From an uncultured Prevotella sp. (GTDB taxonomy: Bacteria > Bacteroidota > Bacteroidia > Bacteroidales > Bacteroidaceae), in contig ONMG01000121.1 of NCBI GenBank assembly GCA_900318855.1, positions 1 through 15,522 of the forward strand: a stretch of 15,522 nt of DNA. The letters are read 5' to 3'. Of the stretch, positions 1 to 7,499 are shown piece after piece. Made by a program: the position numbers and the translations under genes. Numbering within the stretch: position 1 is the stretch's first letter; every line of letters begins with the position of its first letter. The notes beneath the pieces were generated by a model. It made no database searches. It was not told the origin of the DNA and worked only from the letters and a program-made list of their open reading frames with translations.

Positions 1-86
1 GAAAGAACGGGATTCGAACCCGTGAAGCGCTTTAGACGCTTACACGCTTTCCAGGCGTGCCTCTTCAACCACTCGAGCATCTTTCC
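1..86 (-). tRNA. tRNA-Ser (anticodon GGA), 3' end cut by window edge
   Basis: On the minus strand the sequence folds as a class II tRNA. The 5' acceptor strand GGAAAGA (86-80) pairs with TCTTTC at 6-1 plus one base outside the window. The anticodon stem CACGC/GCGTG encloses the loop CTGGAAA, giving anticodon GGA, which reads UCC and UCU serine codons. A long variable arm (AAGCG/CGCTT) follows, which is typical of serine tRNA, then the T arm ACGGG-TTCGAAT-CCCGT. The last acceptor base, the discriminator and any encoded CCA lie outside the window. Confidence 0.95.
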
Positions 87-114
87 TTTTGTGGTCTCTT
101 TCTGAAATGTGGTG

Positions 115-122
115 CAAAGGTA
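115..122 (-). promoter_or_regulatory. Bacteroidota -7 element upstream of tRNA-Ser
   Basis: The minus strand reads TACCTTTG, a match to the Bacteroidota -7 consensus TAnnTTTG, about 29 bases before the tRNA 5' end. No clear TTG -33 element sits at the expected distance; the best is a weak TTTCCG near 147-142. Read-through from the upstream TatD gene is also possible, because I see no strong terminator in 87-187. Confidence 0.5.
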
Positions 123-187
123 ATCAATTATTTTGAAACGACGGAAAGATTCGGGATTTATTTTCTTCTTACTTTGCATCGTCCCCT

Positions 188-991
188 CTATTCCTTATCT
201 GTGCCTATGCCGAACACCCGCCTGACATTAGCTTCCGTGATTTGGGCCAATTCTATTTCATCTATGCCATAACTTTGTGCAAGCTGCTGAAGCACAAGCC
301 TTGAGAAAGCGGGTTCGTTGCGTTGACCGCGGTGGGGTACCGGTGCCATATAAGGACTGTCGGTCTCGATGACTATTCTGTCGAGAGGCACTACGGCAGG
401 AAGCGTTTCTCTAAGATGAGAGCTCTTGAAAGTAGAGACGCCGCCAATGCCAAGACAGAATTTGCTGAATTTTAGGTAGGCCATCGCTTCCTGCTCGTTT
501 CCGGTGAAGCAATGAAAGACCCCGCCGGGCAACTCGTTCATGTAGGGACGCATAATGGCAAGGAGCTCATTCTGGGCTTTGCGACAATGGATTTCCAGAG
601 GCAACTGGAACTCTACTGCCCATTTCACTTGTTCTTCGAATGCCTTTAGTTGCTCTTGCTCGTATTCTCGTGTCCAATAGAAGTCAAGTCCGCATTCGCC
701 AATGGCAATGAACCTGTGTGCCCCGTCAGCAACCAGGCGGTCATGCATACGTGTGAGTACGGATGCATAGTTGCCCTTCACTTCCTCCGGTTGCAGCCCA
801 ATCATTGGATAGCAATAGTCGGGATAAGCCGCGCAGACACGGAGCAAGGCGTCAACGGATTTCTCGTCAACGGCAGGGATGAATATGCGGACGACACCGG
901 CAGCCTGAGCACGTTCTATGAGGTTTGGAAGGTCGTCCTTGAAATCGTCCACGTCGAGATGTGCGTGGGTATCTGTGAATAATGGTGTCAT
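188..991 (-). CDS. TatD-family metal-dependent hydrolase (probable DNase)
   Basis: This 267-residue protein has the length and motifs of TatD/YcfH amidohydrolase-fold enzymes, cytoplasmic metal-dependent nucleases thought to act as 3'-5' exonucleases or D-aminoacyl-tRNA deacylase-like hydrolases. Visible metal-site motifs are TDTHAHLD (H9, H11), GECGLDFYW (E99), LEIHCRKA (H135), VFHCFTG (H160) and IETDSPY (D211), followed by the typical P-x-R-G-x-R-N-x-P segment at 218-227. One oddity: the usual G-x-H-P motif reads GLQPEE here, with Gln67 where His is typical. It lies 10 bases after the preceding hypothetical gene and is probably the last gene of the tonB-like run. Which TatD paralogue it is cannot be settled from sequence alone, so no symbol is given. 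Confidence 0.92.
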   Translation of the reverse strand: MTPLFTDTHAHLDVDDFKDDLPNLIERAQAAGVVRIFIPAVDEKSVDALLRVCAAYPDYCYPMIGLQPEEVKGNYASVLTRMHDRLVADGAHRFIAIGECGLDFYWTREYEQEQLKAFEEQVKWAVEFQLPLEIHCRKAQNELLAIMRPYMNELPGGVFHCFTGNEQEAMAYLKFSKFCLGIGGVSTFKSSHLRETLPAVVPLDRIVIETDSPYMAPVPHRGQRNEPAFSRLVLQQLAQSYGIDEIELAQITEANVRRVFGIGTDKE

Positions 992-1001
992 GTCTTAGCG
1001 T

Positions 1002-1697
1002 TTATTCTTTCTCTTCGCCCCTTCGGTAATAGTAGATAACGCCATATTTCCGGCATTCGTCAAAGCGCTTGTCAGGTGGAAGTGAGGCGAAGTGACTTTC
1101 AATCTGATTCCAAAGCGAGAAGATTACTTCGTCGGCCTGCTCCCGCAGCTTCTCAAGTTCCTTTAGGTCGCGCTCCACACGGTCAGCCAACAGTTTCTGC
1201 TTTTGGCAGGCCTCGCAAAAGATGTCGCAGTGTGTGGCCACCATGCCGATGGAAGGATTGTAGATGGGCCGACCGCCCTTCGAGATGCGTGCTTTCTCTC
1301 CGGCCTCCGTCTTCTTGCCCCATGAGATTAGTCCGTTGACAGTCTTGATATTGGGTACGGTCATATCTGATGCGTTCAGACCGTAGAGTTGCAGCTGTGA
1401 TGCCCGGATTTCACCTCTTTGCACGCACATGAAGAGCACCTGCAGGAAGTGGCTTACATAGAGTTTGGCGTTGTGTTGCAGTTTGCCCATAGAAGCGTTG
1501 AAGCGTTGCAGGGCTGCACCGTCGACCTTACGCTGCTGCACGACAGTAGTGAGTTTTCCGTAGATGGTGCGCACGTCGGCCACTGTCTTCCAGTCAATAA
1601 ACCGTCCTTGAACGGAGTAATTGCTGTTGTAGTCGAGCAGCGTGCCTAAGGCCCGTAGTCGGGCCGAGTCGGTCTTTGGAAATCTTCTGTAGGGCAT
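1002..1697 (-). CDS. Conserved Bacteroidota hypothetical protein
   Basis: This 231-residue soluble protein has no signal peptide or membrane segment. Its opening (MPYRRFPKTDSARLRAL), the central WGKK...GG-P-I-NP segment (about 126-150) and its end (a tyrosine-rich VIYYYRR) match my memory of a conserved, uncharacterised Bacteroidota family. The C-terminal third is strongly helical with a likely coiled coil around 165-195. It carries Cys157, Cys161 and Cys164 next to His156, a spacing that could bind metal but may be incidental. The start is the conserved MPYRR methionine. The gene sits 44 bases after the polyprenyl synthase and 10 bases before the TatD gene, so it is probably cotranscribed with both. 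I cannot assign a function; a structural or nucleic-acid-related role is only a guess. Confidence 0.85.
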   Translation of the reverse strand: MPYRRFPKTDSARLRALGTLLDYNSNYSVQGRFIDWKTVADVRTIYGKLTTVVQQRKVDGAALQRFNASMGKLQHNAKLYVSHFLQVLFMCVQRGEIRASQLQLYGLNASDMTVPNIKTVNGLISWGKKTEAGEKARISKGGRPIYNPSIGMVATHCDIFCEACQKQKLLADRVERDLKELEKLREQADEVIFSLWNQIESHFASLPPDKRFDECRKYGVIYYYRRGEEKE

Positions 1698-1741
1698 CTT
1701 CTATGTGCTTTATCGTGTGGCTGTTGCCTCTCGCCGCGGGC

Positions 1742-2716
1742 TTAGTATTTCCGTTTCATCATCTTGTTTGCGTAGTTGCGCAGCTCCTCCTTCTGCGTGG
1801 AGTCCACCTTTACGGCATCAAGATACTTGTGGCTGTGCTCGAAGTAGAAGTTAATCTTCTCAAGAGCCATACGGTCTATACCTATCTTGTTATATAATGC
1901 GGTAACCGCTGCAATCTTCTCTTTCGGATCGAACTCCTTCACTGAGGTCCAGTGGCGCAGCTCTTCTCTTTCTTGAGCATCGGCGTGGTTGAGGGCGTTG
2001 ATGAGCATGTAGGTTTTCTTATTCGAGAGTATGTCGCCTCCGATAGCTTTGCCGAAGACCGCAGGGTCGCCATAGACGTCGAGGTAGTCGTCTTGCAGCT
2101 GGAAGGCCAGTCCAATTTGCTCGCCGAACTTATAGAGGTTGTCGGCATCTTCAGCCGGAGCATCGGCCAGCATTGCGCCCATCTTTGTGGCACAGGCCAG
2201 GAGCACACTTGTCTTGAGCCGTATCATCTCAATGTATTCGTCCTCTTTGACATCGTCACGGTGCTCAAAATCCATGTCGTACTGCTGTCCTTCTCCAATT
2301 TCGAGTGCCGTCTCGGTGAAGAGTCTCAGCATGGGCTCAAGTTTGTCCGTCCTGCACTGCATCATACGCTGGTAGGCCAACACAAGCATGGTGTCGCCAG
2401 AGAGAATGGCCGTGTTGGCATCCCACTTACTGTGGACCGTCAGGTGTCCGCGTCGCAGTTCTGCGTTGTCCATGAGGTCGTCGTGGAGTAGTGTGTAGTT
2501 GTGGTAAGTCTCCAAAGCACAGGCAGGCATGAGAATGCTGTCGGTGTCCTCACGGTAGAGGTTGTACGCCAGCAGCATGAGCGTAGGCCTTATGCGCTTG
2601 CCTCCCATCGAGAGTGCATAGCGTATGGGCTCGTAGAGAGAGGCTGGTTTGCGGTCGTACTTCATTTCATCGAGGCAACTGTTGATGCTGCCGAGGATTT
2701 CTTCTGCGGTTTTCAT
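1742..2716 (-). CDS. Short-chain polyprenyl diphosphate synthase (FPP/GGPP synthase-like)
   Basis: Trans-prenyltransferase that joins isopentenyl diphosphate to an allylic diphosphate to make short isoprenoid precursors for quinones and the undecaprenyl carrier. From Met34 of the longer open frame (chosen because MKTAEEIL is the normal family opening and the extra N-terminus lies inside the tonB-like gene) it is 324 residues. Motifs: GGKRIRP (38-44), first Asp-rich motif DDLMD (79-83), L-R-R-G (87-90), second motif DDYLD (209-213), and the GGD...NKKT segment (227-235). The first motif lacks the two-residue insertion (DDxxxxD) of E. coli-type bacterial FPP synthase, and Tyr74 lies five residues before it, which suggests a short C15-C20 product. 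It starts 26 bases after the tonB-like stop codon. Product length is inference. Confidence 0.92.
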   Translation of the reverse strand: MKTAEEILGSINSCLDEMKYDRKPASLYEPIRYALSMGGKRIRPTLMLLAYNLYREDTDSILMPACALETYHNYTLLHDDLMDNAELRRGHLTVHSKWDANTAILSGDTMLVLAYQRMMQCRTDKLEPMLRLFTETALEIGEGQQYDMDFEHRDDVKEDEYIEMIRLKTSVLLACATKMGAMLADAPAEDADNLYKFGEQIGLAFQLQDDYLDVYGDPAVFGKAIGGDILSNKKTYMLINALNHADAQEREELRHWTSVKEFDPKEKIAAVTALYNKIGIDRMALEKINFYFEHSHKYLDAVKVDSTQKEELRNYANKMMKRKY

Positions 2717-2742
2717 GAGCGCAATATGTTTTATGTGAATAG

Positions 2743-3453
2743 TCAAAGTTTGAATACTACGGGTACGGCCACCATGGTCCGGCATGGTTTTCCTTTTTCT
2801 TTGCCTGGAGTCCATCGGGGCATCATGCGCAGCACGCGCACAGCCTCGAAGTCGAGAGCCGGAATTCCTGACGATTTGCTCACCTTGATGTCAGCAGTGG
2901 AGCCGTCCTTATTGATGATGAAGGTTACGGTTACTTGCCCCTGCTTTTTTTCCTGTTGAGCAGACGCCGGGTATCTGAGATTGTGGTCGAGCCACTGGAT
3001 GAACGCCGTCATGCCACCGGGAAACTGTGGCAGCACACCCACGTCCTGCGTTGTGCTGTCGTCTTCCTTCAATGTGGCTTGGGGCAGGGGGAGTGGCTGA
3101 GGGTCTTGCGTCTCAGGCCGGAACTGTCCGACTCCTTGTGGCGCATCGCTGGAGTTTGGCGAAAGCGTCAGTGACGCGTTGTCGGCAGTCTCTGTTAGGT
3201 GCATGTTGGCAGTGATGGCCTTTGGTGCAGCCGACACTGCCGCCGTCTCTTTGTCGCTGGGTTCCTGGGATGACATGTCTTCGATGCTTTCCTCTAAATC
3301 ATCGGCTTCATCGTCGCTCATTGCCATATCCTTGCTTCCTGAATTCCATTCGAGCGTCACGAAAATGGATGCCAACACAAATATCAGACCTAACAGATAG
3401 CCTGTGGTGCGCTGCCTGTCAAGGCTTGCTTGATATGTCTTCTTGGATTCCAA
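2743..3453 (-). CDS. TonB-family energy transducer
   Basis: A 236-residue inner-membrane-anchored periplasmic protein of the TonB type, which transmits proton-motive force to outer-membrane receptors. A short cytoplasmic N-terminus is followed by one membrane segment (about 17-36, GYLLGLIFVLASIF). A periplasmic linker spans 37-138. A C-terminal TonB domain begins at the Bacteroidota signature LPQFPGG (141-147) and includes LRYP (159-162), the V-T-V-T-F-I-I strand, and a final V-P-V-V-F strand. The linker is unusual: its first part (46-70) is rich in Asp, Glu and Ser rather than the classic Pro-Lys/Pro-Glu repeats, and only a short proline stretch (about 118-124) appears later. No exbB or exbD is present here. 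It is the first gene of a four-gene run with a promoter-like element about 80 bases upstream. Confidence 0.92.
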   Translation of the reverse strand: MESKKTYQASLDRQRTTGYLLGLIFVLASIFVTLEWNSGSKDMAMSDDEADDLEESIEDMSSQEPSDKETAAVSAAPKAITANMHLTETADNASLTLSPNSSDAPQGVGQFRPETQDPQPLPLPQATLKEDDSTTQDVGVLPQFPGGMTAFIQWLDHNLRYPASAQQEKKQGQVTVTFIINKDGSTADIKVSKSSGIPALDFEAVRVLRMMPRWTPGKEKGKPCRTMVAVPVVFKL

Positions 3454-3532
3454 GATGTAGTTCTTTTTTTCATTGCTTGGGGACTCTGAGGCAATAATAG
3501 CCCTGCCATCCCGTTATTACTTTGAATGTCTG

Positions 3533-3564
3533 CAAAGATACAAATAAATCTGCTATACGTGCAA
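3533..3564 (-). promoter_or_regulatory. Putative promoter of the tonB-like operon
   Basis: The minus strand carries TATCTTTG (3540-3533), an exact TAnnTTTG match, preceded after a 21-base spacer by TTG (3564-3562) as a -33 element. This would give a 5' untranslated region of roughly 75 bases before the tonB-like ATG at 3453. It lies in the 213-base divergent gap shared with porQ. The rest of that gap holds no gene that I can support. Confidence 0.6.
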
Positions 3565-3636
3565 GCCGAAGCTGTGTAAGCTCATCTTTTTAATAATTTT
3601 AAAGGATGCCGATGCCTGCCTTCGCACTTTTATTGC

Positions 3637-3644
3637 TACCTTCG
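3637..3644 (+). promoter_or_regulatory. Putative -7 element of porQ
   Basis: TACCTTCG resembles the TAnnTTTG -7 element with one change and ends 22 bases before the porQ ATG. No convincing TTG -33 element is found about 20 bases upstream, so this is a weak call. Confidence 0.35.
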
Positions 3645-3666
3645 CAGTGAGCAAACGAACAAAAGA

Positions 3667-4617
3667 ATGAGAAAGACAGCGTGGATTCTTGCCCTCATGT
3701 CCTTTGCCCTCCATGCTGGGGCACAGGAAAGTCAGACTGTATATAATTTTTTGCGTCTTCCTATGAGCGCTCATGCAGCAGCCTTGGGTGGCGATAATAT
3801 TACGCTTATCGAAGACGATGCTGCAATGATGTTTCATAACCCGGCCTTACTCTCCTCTGCTACAGACAAGACAATAGGACTCAACTACATGAACTATATG
3901 TCGGGGGTTAACCTCTTGGGAGCTTCGTTCAACAAAGTGCTCCGCGAACGTCTGTCCGTCGGTGGCCAGGTTCAGTACATCAACTATGGCTCAATCAAGG
4001 AGGCCAATGACGAAGGACAGGAGACCGGCACCTTCTCAGCCAAGGATATAGCCCTTGGTGCCACTGTGAGCTATTTGCTTACGAGCAGGATAGCCGGTGG
4101 TGTGACGTTGCGCATGGTGAACTCCTATATTGGCAGTTACACTTCGTGGGCTGTGGGCGTAGATTTGGGACTGAACTATTATGATGAGGAACGTGAGTGG
4201 TCGGTCTCCTTGGTTGCCAAGAATTTGGGTGGCCAGCTCAAAGCCTATAACGACGACTATGAGTCGATGCCGGCTGATGTGCAGGTCGGTGTGTCGAAGC
4301 GCATTCAAAACACTCCTTTCCGAATCTCGGCTACCTTGGTCAACCTCAATCATTGGGACAGTGGACTGCGCGACCACTATGTCCTTGGTGCCGACGTCCT
4401 CCTGTCGGACAATCTGTGGCTTGGACTGGGCTACAATGGCCGCCGTGCGCATGAGATGACCATTGACTCCAACAGCGATGACAGTGGCAGTAGCCATGGG
4501 GCGGGACTCTCGTTGGGTGCAGGGCTTCAGACCGAGCGCTTCAACGTGAATCTGGCCTGGGGCAAGTTCCATGTGTCGAGTTCGTCGGTGCTTATCAATC
4601 TGGCCTACACGCTGTAG
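3667..4617 (+). CDS. porQ: Type IX secretion system protein PorQ
   Basis: A 316-residue exported outer-membrane beta-barrel protein of the PorQ/PorV group. In Porphyromonas, PorQ is part of the attachment complex with PorU, PorV and PorZ that processes and anchors T9SS cargo on the cell surface. Visible features are a signal peptide (residues 1 to about 19, cleavage near HAGA|QES), the family opening NFLRLPMSAHAAALGG, the downstream MFHNPALLS motif, and many alternating amphipathic strands with GLNYY, LVAKNLGGQ and a final VLINLAYTL strand ending in a hydrophobic residue. The length is close to known PorQ proteins. It is followed 27 bases later by cmk, an arrangement I recall from other Bacteroidota. 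PorV/FadL-like proteins are the main alternative, but the motif set favours PorQ. Confidence 0.88.
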   Translation: MRKTAWILALMSFALHAGAQESQTVYNFLRLPMSAHAAALGGDNITLIEDDAAMMFHNPALLSSATDKTIGLNYMNYMSGVNLLGASFNKVLRERLSVGGQVQYINYGSIKEANDEGQETGTFSAKDIALGATVSYLLTSRIAGGVTLRMVNSYIGSYTSWAVGVDLGLNYYDEEREWSVSLVAKNLGGQLKAYNDDYESMPADVQVGVSKRIQNTPFRISATLVNLNHWDSGLRDHYVLGADVLLSDNLWLGLGYNGRRAHEMTIDSNSDDSGSSHGAGLSLGAGLQTERFNVNLAWGKFHVSSSSVLINLAYTL

Positions 4618-4644
4618 ACCGTTTTCCATTATTACCAGACATCT

Positions 4645-5346
4645 ATGAAGAGAATAATTATAGCTATCGACGGTTATTCCTCCTGCGGGAAGAGTACCAT
4701 GGCCAGACAGCTGGCCAAGAGAATCGGTTATGTGTATGTCGACACAGGGGCAATGTATCGGGCTGTGACCCTTTATGCTCTGCGTCGTGGTTTCCTCAAA
4801 GCAGATGGCAGTGTGGATGCTGATGCCTTGGAGAAAGAGTTGGACAGTTTGGACATCACCTTCAGCCTTAATCCTCAGACTGGTTGCCCCGATACTTGTC
4901 TGAACGGTGAGGTCGTGGAAAGCGAAATCCGACAGATGGAAGTGTCATCCCATGTGAGTGTCATCGCAGCTCTTCCTTTCGTCAGAGAGGCTTTAGTGCG
5001 TCAGCAGCAGAAGATGGGGCAGCAGAAGGGCATCGTTATGGATGGGCGTGACATTGGAACCACGGTTTTCCCGCATGCCGAACTGAAGATATTCGTCAAG
5101 GCGAGTCCCAGCGTGAGGGCCCGGCGACGCTACGATGAATTGAAGGCTAAGGGCGTTGAGGCCGACTACAATGAGATTCTGAAGAATGTAGAGGAGCGCG
5201 ACTATATTGATTCCCACCGTGAGGTGTCACCACTGCGCCAGGCCCCTGATGCGTTAGTGCTCGACAATAGTTACCTCACCATCGAGGAGCAGAATAAATG
5301 GTTGTATGAGCAGTATGAGCGTAAGCTGAAGGAACTCTCTGACTGA
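4645..5346 (+). CDS. cmk: (d)CMP kinase (cytidylate kinase)
   Basis: Phosphorylates CMP and dCMP to the diphosphates using ATP in pyrimidine nucleotide salvage. The 233-residue protein carries a P-loop GYSSCGKST (10-18), the nucleotide-site motif DTGAMYRA (33-40), MDGRDIGTTVFP (132-143), the Arg-rich lid around 158-162 (RARRR), and the ERDYIDSHREVSPL segment (184-197). All are standard for Cmk, and the length is typical. It is transcribed with porQ and ends 28 bases before a strong hairpin. Confidence 0.96.
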   Translation: MKRIIIAIDGYSSCGKSTMARQLAKRIGYVYVDTGAMYRAVTLYALRRGFLKADGSVDADALEKELDSLDITFSLNPQTGCPDTCLNGEVVESEIRQMEVSSHVSVIAALPFVREALVRQQQKMGQQKGIVMDGRDIGTTVFPHAELKIFVKASPSVRARRRYDELKAKGVEADYNEILKNVEERDYIDSHREVSPLRQAPDALVLDNSYLTIEEQNKWLYEQYERKLKELSD

Positions 5347-5374
5347 CCTTTGGCTTCTATATCTGTATCCATAA

Positions 5375-5413
5375 CGGGCGGTTGCATCTCTTCTTGAAGG
5401 ATGGAACCGCCCG
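5375..5413. terminator. Bidirectional hairpin between convergent cmk and aminotransferase genes
   Basis: A perfect 9-bp inverted repeat CGGGCGGTT (5375-5383) and AACCGCCCG (5405-5413) continues inward, past one G-G mismatch, with CATC/GATG. It sits in the 72-base gap between the convergent stop codons at 5346 and 5419, so it can serve both strands. The T tract is weak on both sides (CTGCTTTATCTT on plus), so the call rests mainly on stem strength and position. Confidence 0.65.
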
Positions 5414-5418
5414 CTGCT

Positions 5419-6564
5419 TTATCTTAATTTGAAGTCATTCACCGCATCAATCACTCGGTAGGCCTCATCGTCAGTCATTGTCTGATTGCAAGGCAGACTC
5501 AACTCATGCGCATGGATGTATTCGCTGAGTGGGTAATGGGTTTGTGCCCATTCCCGATAGGCACCCTGCTTGTGAGGTGGAATAGGATAGTGGATGACCG
5601 TTCCGATGCCTTTCTCCTTCAGCCATTCTTGGAGTGCGTCCCGTTGCTTACAGAGCACTGGGAATATATGCCAGTTCGTCGGTAGGCCTTCCTGCCAGGG
5701 TAGGGTCAGCGCAGGATGGTGGATGTGCTGCATGTAGAGGTTGGCAATCTCTGTCCTTCGTTGATTCTCGTCATCCAAGTAGCGCAACTTGACACTCAGC
5801 ACGGCAGCTTGAATCTCGTCCATACGGCTGTTGCGGCCTTTGAAAGGGAAGACATACTTGCGTGAGGAGCCATAGTTGGCAATTGCTCTCACCACGTCGG
5901 CTAGCGCTTTGTCCTTAGTGGTCACGGCACCGGCATCGCCCAGTGCTCCAAGATTCTTGCCTGGGTAGAAACTGTTGCCGGCCGCATCGCCTAAGGCTCC
6001 AGTCCGTCGGCCGTCGGCCAGTCGGCAACCTTGTCCTTGAGCATTGTCTTCTATGAGCTTGAGTCCCTTGTCGCGGCAGATTTGCCCGATGTGCTCCGTC
6101 CAGCCACACCGTCCATAGAGGTGTACCACCATCACGGCCTTTGTGCGTGGAGTGACGGCAGCCTCCACAAGCCGGTCATCCATTTGGAGCGTGTCGAGAC
6201 GGGGCTCTACGAGCACCGGAGTCAGCTTGTTCTCGCTAATGGCGAGTATGGAGGCAATGTAAGTGTTGCTGGGCACGATGACCTCGTCTCCATCCTTCAT
6301 CACTCCCATTTCCTTGTAGGCTCTGAGTATCAGTGTGAGTGCATCGAGCCCGTTGGCACAAGCCACACAGTAGAGAGCTCCCACATACTGTGCCCATTCC
6401 TGCTCAAACCGAGCTGTGCGTTCTCCCTTAAGGTACCATCCGCCGCGCACCACTTGGGTCACTGCATCCACAATTTCAGCCTCGTGCTGATGGGTGACGG
6501 CTTTGAGCGATAGATAGGGTATCGATACCATTGCTTTGCGTTCTTCTTCCTTTCGGTTGTTCAT
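5419..6564 (-). CDS. DegT/DnrJ/EryC1-family sugar-nucleotide aminotransferase (FdtB/QdtB-like)
   Basis: PLP-dependent transaminase of the type that converts dTDP-3-keto-6-deoxyhexose to the 3-amino sugar. From the chosen start it is 381 residues. Motifs: GGWYLKG near the N-terminus (41-47), CANGLDAL (69-76), VPSNTYIAS (97-105), HLYGR (148-152), EDNAQGQG (172-179) with the cofactor-binding Asp173, and SFYPGKNLGALGD (198-210), where Lys203 is the Schiff-base lysine. The ATG at 6564-6562 overlaps the upstream TGA stop as ATGA, which favours this start. Met12 (MVSIPYLSL, 6531) is the alternative and gives the more usual family N-terminus. It is the third gene of the cassette after the cupin ketoisomerase and acyltransferase, and that context is the reason for preferring FdtB/QdtB over other DegT functions. 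It ends at a bidirectional hairpin. Confidence 0.9.
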   Translation of the reverse strand: MNNRKEEERKAMVSIPYLSLKAVTHQHEAEIVDAVTQVVRGGWYLKGERTARFEQEWAQYVGALYCVACANGLDALTLILRAYKEMGVMKDGDEVIVPSNTYIASILAISENKLTPVLVEPRLDTLQMDDRLVEAAVTPRTKAVMVVHLYGRCGWTEHIGQICRDKGLKLIEDNAQGQGCRLADGRRTGALGDAAGNSFYPGKNLGALGDAGAVTTKDKALADVVRAIANYGSSRKYVFPFKGRNSRMDEIQAAVLSVKLRYLDDENQRRTEIANLYMQHIHHPALTLPWQEGLPTNWHIFPVLCKQRDALQEWLKEKGIGTVIHYPIPPHKQGAYREWAQTHYPLSEYIHAHELSLPCNQTMTDDEAYRVIDAVNDFKLR

Positions 6565-7499
6565 AATGTCCATTCGTACCAGTCGTAGCACACGCCGCGT
6601 CCGCCGAATCCTTCCTTCTGATAGATGAGTGTGCTGTTCAGCACGTGTCCGAGTTCTTCAGTCGACTTGCCAAAGTCAAAGTAGGGATAGTCGGCGAGGT
6701 CCTCGTTCAGTACCTTATTATATATAGCATCAATAACCCGGAGATGCTTGCCCTCAGCGTTGGCTGAGATATATTGTGCGTGGGCCACCCTTGGCGTCAG
6801 GTAGATGACTGTTCCCCCTATCACTTCACCATTGAGCCGTGCCACATAGAGAACGATGTTATTGGGGAAGCGGCTGTGGAGCAACTGCATTTCCTCTAAT
6901 GTGTGCACCGGCTCCACGCCATAGGTGTGCATGAGATTCCAGTCGAGCACCTTCCAGAAGCCTTCGAAGTTGGTACTGCGCTCGATTGAAATGCCATAGG
7001 TTCGAGCCCGGTTGATGCCATATTTGCGGTCGCGGCTCCACTTGATGCGGCGTTGCATGTCAATGGTTGAGGCGATGTCGCGGGCCAAGAGTTTAGGCCG
7101 ACAGGTGCGCCACATGGCATAGAGATCCTCTTCGGCCGGAATCTGCTGGTATATCCAGGGTATGGCTTTATACACTACGCGCTTGATGCCTTCAGCCTTC
7201 AGCCATTTGTTGAGCTCTGTGAATAGCTGCAGGGTGTCGTCGGCCTTGATATCGGTACCCATGATGAGGCCTCCATAGGTGAGTCCCCCATGCGACCACA
7301 ACTCGTCTCCCCGGAGGTTGGCAGGCAGCAGAGCATAGAGCCGGCCGTGAAGAAAGAACATTAGGGAGCAGTCGACAAAGCGGTCGGAATGGTAGTCCAT
7401 GTATCGTCGGTCGAGCAGGAACGTTCCGTTCTTCGAACCTGCTACGAACTGATTCCATTGTGCGGCATCTTCGGGACTGTATCGCTTGATTTCAAACAT
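6561..7499 (-). CDS. FemAB/GNAT-like acyltransferase in sugar cassette
   Basis: A 312-residue soluble protein that resembles the GNAT-fold 'Acetyltransf_6'/FemAB group (acyl or aminoacyl transfer onto amines). The N-terminal SKNGTFLLDRRYMDYH (22-37) is a recurring signature of uncharacterised members found in surface-polysaccharide clusters. A second GNAT-like half follows from about 170, with LYVARLNGEVIGGTVIYL (217-234) as the central strands and FDFGKSTE (274-281) later. No membrane segment or signal peptide is seen, so it acts in the cytoplasm. The ATG at 7499 overlaps the end of the ketoisomerase gene by 8 bases, and its own TGA overlaps the aminotransferase ATG. This implies translational coupling of all three. 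I infer that it acylates the 3-amino group of the dTDP-sugar; a FemX-type peptidoglycan role is the alternative. Confidence 0.82.
   Translation of the reverse strand: MFEIKRYSPEDAAQWNQFVAGSKNGTFLLDRRYMDYHSDRFVDCSLMFFLHGRLYALLPANLRGDELWSHGGLTYGGLIMGTDIKADDTLQLFTELNKWLKAEGIKRVVYKAIPWIYQQIPAEEDLYAMWRTCRPKLLARDIASTIDMQRRIKWSRDRKYGINRARTYGISIERSTNFEGFWKVLDWNLMHTYGVEPVHTLEEMQLLHSRFPNNIVLYVARLNGEVIGGTVIYLTPRVAHAQYISANAEGKHLRVIDAIYNKVLNEDLADYPYFDFGKSTEELGHVLNSTLIYQKEGFGGRGVCYDWYEWTL

Noticed and set aside
1952..2491. 179-codon plus-strand frame opposite the polyprenyl synthase
   Set aside because: It overlaps both Asp-rich motifs of the true gene in antisense and has no start context or domain of its own.
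3553..3837. 94-codon minus-strand frame overlapping the porQ start
   Set aside because: It overlaps the porQ signal peptide region and the putative porQ and tonB promoter elements, and it has no recognisable motif.
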